Part shown: piece by piece, positions 14,526 to 19,789 of the stretch
Numbering within the stretch: the first letter of the stretch is position 1
Layout of the letters: every line of letters begins with the position of its first letter
Assembly (NCBI GenBank): GCA_934692455.1
Contig: CAKUTY010000012.1
Location: forward strand, 1-19,789
Direction: 5' to 3'
Source: an uncultured Erysipelotrichaceae bacterium
GTDB lineage: Bacteria > Bacillota_I > Bacilli_A > Erysipelotrichales > Erysipelotrichaceae
Length of the DNA stretch: 19,789 nt
Made by a program: the position numbers and the translations under genes
The notes under the pieces: generated by a model
The model's database searches: none
Told to the model about the DNA's origin: nothing
The model's input: the letters and a program-made list of their open reading frames with translations, nothing else

Positions 14526-14939
14526 CTATAATCTAGCAAGTATATCTTCTACTCTATCAATCATAGCCTCTATTTCAACCTTGGCATCACTAATACGTCT
14601 TTGTATTGCCAAATCAGAAAAGATATTATCAAAAAACAAATCAGTTAAACCAACAAAATCATCAGTCCTCAAGTTATTATCATCAAAAGAATAAACATCA
14701 GTCAATTCTCTTTTAAATACTTCCAAATCCCTTTGAGCTTGTTTTAAACAAGAAGATACCTCATGCATCTTATGATGCTTAAATAAGCCTACTAGGAAAC
14801 TATCCGAAAAAATATCAATAATACCAGCAGTCTTAGCACCATCAATTTGTCTTAGTGCCTCATATAAACTATCTAGAGCCTTTTGTCCTGCAACCTTTGC
14901 CTCTTCTAGTTCATCATCTATTCTTACTCTACCCTGCAT
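14526..14939 (-). CDS. Uncharacterised 137-aa helical protein next to the SPFH gene
   Basis: A 137-residue soluble, probably all-helical protein that I cannot place in a named family. Two amphipathic charged helices (about 8-33 and 58-82, and again 112-137) flank a central glycine- and phenylalanine-containing stretch GIIDIFSDSFLVGLFKHHK (39-57). A second hydrophobic patch, DLFFDNIFSDL, lies at 100-110. This pattern could mediate peripheral membrane contact or coiled-coil pairing. There is no signal peptide. Its ATG overlaps the stop of the SPFH gene by one base (TAATG), so the two are probably translated together and may act as a pair. Stomatin-like proteins usually have an NfeD partner, and this gene occupies that place here. 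Confidence 0.8.
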   Translation of the reverse strand: MQGRVRIDDELEEAKVAGQKALDSLYEALRQIDGAKTAGIIDIFSDSFLVGLFKHHKMHEVSSCLKQAQRDLEVFKRELTDVYSFDDNNLRTDDFVGLTDLFFDNIFSDLAIQRRISDAKVEIEAMIDRVEDILARL

Positions 14940-15820
14940 TATTTGTCTAACACTTCCCTAACTTCAGCCACTGTCTTTGTCAAATCTTGAATATCACTAG
15001 GAACAATAAGCTTAGTAGCTTGTCCATCAGCCACCTTTTCAAGTGCTTCATAAGATCTAATCTTCAAATAAGAATCACTAGGACACGCTTCATTAATTAA
15101 CTTAATAGCCTCACCTTGGGCCTTAGCTACCTTCTCAATTGCCAAAGCTTCACCATCAGCCTCTCTAATTCTTTGTTCCTTAACCGCATCAGCTCTAAGA
15201 ATTGCAGATTCCTTTTCACCCTCTGCGCGAGTAATTTGAGATTGTTTCTCACCCTCAGCAGTCAAAATAATAGCTCTTTTTTCTCTTTCAGCCTTCATTT
15301 GTTTTTCCATAGCCTCTTGAATAGACTTAGGAGGAGTAATATCCTTAACCTCAACACGAGTAACTTTAATGCCCCATTTGTCAGTGGCGTCATCTAAGAT
15401 TTGGGTAATTTGAGAGTTAATAGTATCTCTACCAGACAAAGTATCATCAAGTGATAATTCACCAATAATATTTCTTAAAGTAGTAGCACTTAAATTCTCA
15501 ATCGCCGCAATTGGTCTTTCAACTCCATAAGTTAATAACTTTGGATCAAATACCTGGAAAAAGACAATTGAATCAACCATCATAGTTACATTATCCTTAG
15601 TAATAACTGATTGAGGTTCAAAATCAGCAACCTGTTCCTTTAAAGAAATCTTTCTAACAACCCTTTCTAAAATAGGAGTCTTAATATGCAAACCAGCTTG
15701 CCAGGTACAACTATATTTACCAAGTCTTTCAATAACCCAAGCACTACCTTGAGGTACAATACACATACAAGAAATTAAACCAACCACAATAAGCACAATA
15801 ACAATAATCACAAAAATCAT
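14939..15820 (-). CDS. SPFH/band-7 (stomatin/QmcA-like) membrane protein
   Basis: A 293-residue stomatin/prohibitin/flotillin/HflK-C family protein. An N-terminal membrane anchor (1-20) is followed by the SPFH domain (about 22-165, starting VPQGSAWVIERLGKY). Next is a coiled coil with repeated AEGEKxSxIxRAEGEKESAIL-type units (about 170-240), then a conserved C-terminal segment (SYLKIRSYEALEKVADGQATKLIVPSD in family style, 250-276). Such proteins oligomerise into membrane cages or scaffolds that organise microdomains and regulate proteases. E. coli QmcA is the nearest named type. GAAAGG lies before the ATG. No NfeD gene is adjacent; instead it sits between an 87-aa membrane protein and a 137-aa helical protein, inside a run of peptidoglycan genes. 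Confidence 0.92.
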   Translation of the reverse strand: MIFVIIVIVLIVVGLISCMCIVPQGSAWVIERLGKYSCTWQAGLHIKTPILERVVRKISLKEQVADFEPQSVITKDNVTMMVDSIVFFQVFDPKLLTYGVERPIAAIENLSATTLRNIIGELSLDDTLSGRDTINSQITQILDDATDKWGIKVTRVEVKDITPPKSIQEAMEKQMKAEREKRAIILTAEGEKQSQITRAEGEKESAILRADAVKEQRIREADGEALAIEKVAKAQGEAIKLINEACPSDSYLKIRSYEALEKVADGQATKLIVPSDIQDLTKTVAEVREVLDK

Positions 15821-15835
15821 AAAAATAAACCTTTC

Positions 15836-16099
15836 TTAAAAATAGCCTCTAGCTAATGTCATAAAAATAAACACAATAGTCATCACCAAAAAAATGAAAA
15901 GAAATAACAGAATAGTATCTAATGCTTCATTATTAGATTTCTTAGGCTTGATATTACCGTGATGCGCTTGATAATGCTCAAGTTTTAGTTTTCTAGCATC
16001 ATTAATATCAAAGTCTGTAACTAACAAATTCTCTCTTCTTATCTCTTTGGCAAGCCAATCTTTTTCTCTATCTTCAAATAAATCTAAATCATTTTTCAT
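15836..16099 (-). CDS. Uncharacterised 87-aa tail-anchored membrane protein
   Basis: The first 58 residues are highly charged and mostly helical (for example DLFEDREKDWLAKEIRREN at 6-24), ending in a basic KPKK. One hydrophobic span follows at about 62-82, with a short ARGYF tail. This is a C-terminal membrane anchor with the bulk of the protein in the cytoplasm. I do not recognise a family. A strong AGAGGTGA ribosome binding site that begins next to the Mur ligase stop supports the start. It lies between the membrane-anchored Mur ligase and the SPFH gene, 15 nt from each, so a link between those proteins is possible but unproven. Confidence 0.82.
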   Translation of the reverse strand: MKNDLDLFEDREKDWLAKEIRRENLLVTDFDINDARKLKLEHYQAHHGNIKPKKSNNEALDTILLFLFIFLVMTIVFIFMTLARGYF

Positions 16100-16113
16100 A
16101 ATAGAATCACCTC

Positions 16114-17685
16114 TTAATGAATGAAGGCATCAGGTAAATCATTCTCCAAAAGAATAGTATCTTTTACACTATACTTTGTATAAACTTCATTAAAGGCTTC
16201 TTTTTCACTATTTACAACCTTGACATTATTCATATCAAAGCCACTGTCCTTTAAGCCTCTATAGATAGCCTCAGTATTCTTTTCACCAACCAATATTACA
16301 TTATCAGCCCTATCTTTCATATAAGCACCAAAGGCATAATTTTCATTAGCCTCTTCCTTACCTAAATCAACTAGGCCTGGTGTCACAATAACCCTTTTAC
16401 CGTTCATCATAGATAAGACTTCAAGTGATTTCTTACAGCCAACTGGATTTGAATTAAAGGCATTATCGATAAATGTAAAACCATTAATCTTTTTAATCTC
16501 TAAACGATGTTGTACCTGCTTAATATTAGCTACGCCATCGATAATCTCTTCTTTACTTAAGCCAAGTTCTCTAGCTAAGGCAATGCCACATAAGATATTA
16601 GTAACATTATGACTACCTAATAATATAGTCTTAAAAGTAGCTACCTTGCCATCTAGCTTTACCTTAAAGGTTGTACCAGTATTAGAATATTTAATACCGT
16701 AAGCACTATAATCAGCCTTATCATTTTCAATGCCAACGCTAACAACCTTACAAGTATTGTTAATTTTATAATTCGCAATATACTCATTATCCAAATTAAT
16801 AATACCAACGCCATCTTTTGGTAATCTTTCAATCTCTTCCATCTTTTCCTTAATGATATTATCTAAGTTACCAAAAGTATTTAAGTGTTGAGGACCAATA
16901 GATGTCACAATACCATACTTAGGCTTCACAAAATCCATCAAATAAGTAATTTCACCAACATGGTCTGCCCCCATTTCACAAATAAATACTTGATAAATAG
17001 GCTTATACATTTCTCTAATTGTTCTTGTGATACCCATCGGTGTATTATAAGAAGCTGGTGTAATTAAAGTTAAATATTTAGATGAAATAATATCATTAAC
17101 GACATTTTTGGTAGTTGTCTTACCGAAAGATCCCGTGATACCAACTTTAATTAAATTATCATCATTCTTTAAAATATCTCTAGCTTCATTCTCGAAACCC
17201 TTTTTAATCGCATTTTCGATAGGATTTGTGATGATTGCGACTAAATAAATCAATAAATATGGTAAATAGATACTAATAATACCTACAAGATTTAAATAAT
17301 TATGTAAATTTTTAGTTAATAAGAAAGTAATAATAAAACTTAAAATCGCATAAACAACAATTTGTCTTTTAACTCTATCAGTATACACAAGTGGTTTTAC
17401 ATATTCAGTTTTCATTTCTTTTTTAATCACCATATAAGTAAAGACAACAGTGATTAATAATATCAAAGGCAACCTAATACTCTTAGGAACAACAAAACAC
17501 AACAACATCAACGCTACATAGACTAAAGCATTAGAGTAATGAACATTATTCTTATCAAATAGCCATTCAGTATAACGATAGAATTCATAACGATTTTGTT
17601 GAAAAACGTGTAAAGTATTCTTAACATATACAAGACTTAAACAAAGAAATACTAAAGTTATTAAAATATAAAATAAATTATTCAT
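16114..17685 (-). CDS. Membrane-anchored MurF-like Mur ligase
   Basis: A 523-residue Mur ligase in which the normal N-terminal UDP-substrate-binding domain is replaced by about five membrane segments (roughly 2-22, 52-67, 70-87, 108-124 and 132-152). The ATPase core follows with the P-loop TGSFGKTTTK (184-193) and MurF-type motifs CEMGADHVGEI (236-246), GPQHLNTFG (264-272) and DNAFNSNPVGCKKSL. A C-terminal domain has VTPGLVDLGKE and a final LLENDLPDAF. MurF adds D-Ala-D-Ala to UDP-MurNAc-tripeptide, and ddl a few genes on supports that role. The altered substrate domain means the acceptor could instead be membrane-bound. It overlaps the upstream hydrolase by 8 bp. Confidence 0.88.
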   Translation of the reverse strand: MNNLFYILITLVFLCLSLVYVKNTLHVFQQNRYEFYRYTEWLFDKNNVHYSNALVYVALMLLCFVVPKSIRLPLILLITVVFTYMVIKKEMKTEYVKPLVYTDRVKRQIVVYAILSFIITFLLTKNLHNYLNLVGIISIYLPYLLIYLVAIITNPIENAIKKGFENEARDILKNDDNLIKVGITGSFGKTTTKNVVNDIISSKYLTLITPASYNTPMGITRTIREMYKPIYQVFICEMGADHVGEITYLMDFVKPKYGIVTSIGPQHLNTFGNLDNIIKEKMEEIERLPKDGVGIINLDNEYIANYKINNTCKVVSVGIENDKADYSAYGIKYSNTGTTFKVKLDGKVATFKTILLGSHNVTNILCGIALARELGLSKEEIIDGVANIKQVQHRLEIKKINGFTFIDNAFNSNPVGCKKSLEVLSMMNGKRVIVTPGLVDLGKEEANENYAFGAYMKDRADNVILVGEKNTEAIYRGLKDSGFDMNNVKVVNSEKEAFNEVYTKYSVKDTILLENDLPDAFIH

Positions 17686-18430
17686 AGTCTCTCCTTAAAA
17701 ACGCATCTAATACTCTGCAAAAACGATCTGGTTGGTGAAAATAAGCGAAATGATCATCACCTTCAAAGACAACCAAAGTCGCATCAGGCATTTCCTTTTC
17801 CATCTTCTCACCCATCCAAAGCGGCGTAGCCTCATCATTCTCACCAAAAACCAACAATGTTTCAGGTTTAATATTCTTTAAATAAGGGCTAATATCAAAG
17901 TTAACAGTCTTAACTAATATTTGTTTCATGATTTCACTAGCATTTTTATAATCGCTACTACCGGCATTTTGTCTGAGTTTAGCACTTAAACCCTTAAACG
18001 GTTTCAATAAAATCTTGCCAGCTTTATAGCTATAAACTCTTAAGTACCATTCAAGATCATGTTTTGCCATAACACCAGCTGCACCTGTTAGCACCATCTT
18101 ATTAACAGGATATTTATAGGCATACAACAAAGAAATGCGACAGCCAAAAGAATGACCAATTAAAATTGGATTTTTGATTTGATTTAGTTCTACAAATTGT
18201 CTTAACATTTCAACATAATCTTCGATAGAATAAGCAGTTTTTGGTTCCTCACTCTTGCCAAAACCTGGTAAATCAATATTATAAACTTTAAAGTGTTCTT
18301 TTAATGATTGAGCAATAAAATCCATCATAATTGTATTCTGTCCCCAACCATGCAAAAGAATGACATCCTTACCCTTGTCACCATTTAATTCATAATAAAT
18401 ATCAATATCATCAATTCTTACAAAACTCAT
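17678..18430 (-). CDS. Alpha/beta hydrolase, substrate unknown
   Basis: A 250-residue cytosolic alpha/beta-hydrolase with a full catalytic set: the oxyanion HGWG (27-30), the nucleophile S94 in GHSFG, the acid D199 in FGENDEATP, and H227 in GDDHFAYF. A short cap covers about 120-175. There is no signal peptide. Such genes are often annotated as esterases, lipases or peptidases without evidence; the substrate cannot be deduced here. Its close coupling with the Mur ligase (8-bp overlap) hints at a precursor- or lipid-related hydrolysis. The ATG lacks a Shine-Dalgarno sequence, and a TATAAT that spans the kinase stop ends 6 nt before it. Confidence 0.9.
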   Translation of the reverse strand: MSFVRIDDIDIYYELNGDKGKDVILLHGWGQNTIMMDFIAQSLKEHFKVYNIDLPGFGKSEEPKTAYSIEDYVEMLRQFVELNQIKNPILIGHSFGCRISLLYAYKYPVNKMVLTGAAGVMAKHDLEWYLRVYSYKAGKILLKPFKGLSAKLRQNAGSSDYKNASEIMKQILVKTVNFDISPYLKNIKPETLLVFGENDEATPLWMGEKMEKEMPDATLVVFEGDDHFAYFHQPDRFCRVLDAFLRRDYE

Positions 18431-18437
18431 AAGTCAA

Positions 18438-19748
18438 TTATACTTTCTTTTTCCCTTTAGCCTTAGTGTTATTACAATAGATTCTAAAAACTACACCATC
18501 ATTTTTATTTTCACCTACAACACAATAACCAAAAGTATCACATACCCTTTTAACTATTGACAAGCCTAAGCCAAAGTTACCCTTATTACCTTTTTCATAA
18601 GGTTTAAATAATTTATCCAAACGATCCTTGCTCATTAAAGGACCATCATCAAATATTTCAAATAAATCTGGACTTAAAGTAAATCTTATCTCACTTTTGG
18701 CGTACCTTAGGGCATTATCCAAAAGGTTTTCAACAGCTGTTCTCCAGGCCTCTTCTTCACCATGGAAATAAATATCATTCATAACATCACTAGTATCAAT
18801 CGAAACATCATTTCTTAATACTTTGCATGAAAGAATAGCCTTTTCAATCACATCACGCATATCAGCCTTGGCATCTTCATCATTATCTTGAAGATAACCA
18901 ATTTTATTATAAGTAATCAAAGAATATACTTTCTTTTCCAAACGATCAGCATGCTCAATAATAACATCAACACTCTTCTCTAGAGTATCATAAGGATAAA
19001 TGCCATCTTTAATGCTTTCACTATAAGACTTAATAGTTGCGATAGGTGTTTTTAAATCATGAGATATGTTTTGAATCATCTCTTCTCTGATTCTTTCTTG
19101 TGCTGATAATTCATCTGTCATATCTACAATAGCCTCAGCCACTTCACCTATTTCATCATTTCTTTTAATAACAAGCGTGGCCTTTTCACCATCTTTAACT
19201 TTTTTTATATAGTTTCTAATTTGATTTAAAGGATGAATTAAAGAATAAACCCACATCATTAAAATCATAAAAACAATAACAATAATAACGATAGATGAAT
19301 TAGAAATACCTGATATTAATGAACTTTTAAATTCTCTGCGATAATCATCGTTAATTATTGATATTAAATAAGCATCACCAATATTTCTAATACTATAAAC
19401 AAAACGTTGATCACCTACCTCTAAGATATTATCTTTAGAACTGATAATTCCATCCTTTTCATTTGAAAGAATTTCATGAACGATTTCATTATCAACTTCA
19501 CTTCCAAACTTATAAATATAATGAGTACAATTATTATCAATATAATCAAAATCAACTGTAGAAGCATCCAAGAAAGAATTTTGAGATTTATGTAGATAAC
19601 TGAACATTTGTTCATTAGTGAAAGTATCAATATTGAAATTCAAATATTGAAATATAAATAACATAAAAACAAAAATGGCTAAAAAAGACACAACAAAATA
19701 TTGTTGTATTAAATTAAAGCCATTTATCCAGATTTTTAATCTTTTCAT
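18438..19748 (-). CDS. Sensor histidine kinase
   Basis: A 436-residue membrane kinase that would phosphorylate the adjacent response regulator. Two spans (about 18-38 and 151-170) bracket an extracytoplasmic sensor of roughly 110 residues with no recognised domain. A HAMP linker follows (about 170-215), then the phosphoacceptor H230 in NISHDLKTPI. The ATP-binding domain has the N-box ENLLDNALRYA (340-350), G1 FDDGP (366-370) and G2 NFGLGLSIVKR (391-401). It is a HisKA-type kinase of the EnvZ/PhoR class. The C-terminus is very basic (KAKGKKKV). It begins one base after the regulator stop. Upstream position suggests it may respond to envelope state, but the stimulus is unknown. Confidence 0.94.
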   Translation of the reverse strand: MKRLKIWINGFNLIQQYFVVSFLAIFVFMLFIFQYLNFNIDTFTNEQMFSYLHKSQNSFLDASTVDFDYIDNNCTHYIYKFGSEVDNEIVHEILSNEKDGIISSKDNILEVGDQRFVYSIRNIGDAYLISIINDDYRREFKSSLISGISNSSIVIIVIVFMILMMWVYSLIHPLNQIRNYIKKVKDGEKATLVIKRNDEIGEVAEAIVDMTDELSAQERIREEMIQNISHDLKTPIATIKSYSESIKDGIYPYDTLEKSVDVIIEHADRLEKKVYSLITYNKIGYLQDNDEDAKADMRDVIEKAILSCKVLRNDVSIDTSDVMNDIYFHGEEEAWRTAVENLLDNALRYAKSEIRFTLSPDLFEIFDDGPLMSKDRLDKLFKPYEKGNKGNFGLGLSIVKRVCDTFGYCVVGENKNDGVVFRIYCNNTKAKGKKKV

Positions 19749-19749
19749 A

Positions 19750-19789
19750 CTAACTTAAACGATAACCAAAGCCATAAATAGTTTGGATA
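19750..19789 (-). CDS. OmpR/PhoB-family response regulator, C-terminus only
   Basis: The last twelve residues before a TAG stop read IQTIYGFGYRLS. This matches the end of the OmpR/PhoB winged-helix DNA-binding domain, where the wing strand reads T-I/V-x-G-x-G-Y-R-L/F. The remainder lies beyond the right edge. It ends one base before the histidine kinase start, the usual regulator-kinase order. Confidence 0.85.
   Translation of the reverse strand, partial: IQTIYGFGYRLS

Noticed and set aside
1..19789. CRISPR arrays, tRNA or rRNA genes, insertion sequences, prophage or toxin-antitoxin genes
   Set aside because: No repeat-spacer pattern, cloverleaf-like intergenic region, transposase or integrase was seen. 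The gaps are too short to hold such elements.

Overview
The window looks like a chromosomal segment of a low-GC Bacillota bacterium, most likely an Erysipelotrichia-type gut commensal. The basis is the AT-rich sequence, AGGAGG-type ribosome binding sites, scpA-scpB, an Mrp with a Cys-rich N-terminus, a membrane-anchored MurF-type ligase and a uronate operon whose kinase and dehydrogenase resemble Firmicutes gut homologues. UGA is used as a stop (scpA, the 32-aa ORF at 12509-12607) and tryptophan is UGG, so this is the standard bacterial code, not a Mycoplasma code. The lineage is an inference from gene style; no rRNA is present. Coding density is very high: almost all genes lie on the minus strand, many overlap by 1-21 bp, and no gene-free stretch exceeds about 100 bases.

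Left block (1-2769, minus): scpA-scpB-mrp-integral membrane protein, then the first codons of one more gene running off the left edge (possibly a PPC/DUF296 protein). Each junction overlaps or nearly so. Divergent from scpA is rpiB (+). It converges on an ArsC/Spx-like thioredoxin-fold gene, and both genes place their stop codons inside one shared hairpin terminator.

Middle block (3701-8954): kdgA-kdgK-uxuA-uxuB (minus) form the lower hexuronate pathway. Fructuronate is reduced to mannonate (UxuB), dehydrated to 2-keto-3-deoxygluconate (UxuA), phosphorylated (KdgK) and cleaved to pyruvate plus glyceraldehyde-3-phosphate (KdgA). A divergent IclR-family regulator shares a 102-bp control region that holds a nested palindrome whose core resembles the E. 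coli IclR box. Uronate isomerase and the transporter are not in the window. The regulator's 3' end overlaps a convergent MATE exporter by 21 bp.

Right block (8934-19789, all minus): reading in transcription order, a response regulator (C-terminus only), a sensor histidine kinase, an alpha/beta hydrolase, a membrane-anchored MurF-like Mur ligase, an 87-aa membrane protein, an SPFH/band-7 protein, a 137-aa helical protein, D-Ala-D-Ala ligase, DeoD, a 32-aa membrane miniprotein, a VanY-type lipoprotein carboxypeptidase, Pta with a strong terminator, and the MATE exporter. The core is a cell-envelope operon: Ddl makes D-Ala-D-Ala, the Mur ligase probably attaches it to the precursor, and VanY trims it. 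An SPFH scaffold and two uncharacterised small proteins sit in the middle. This cluster is the most promising place for undescribed biology.
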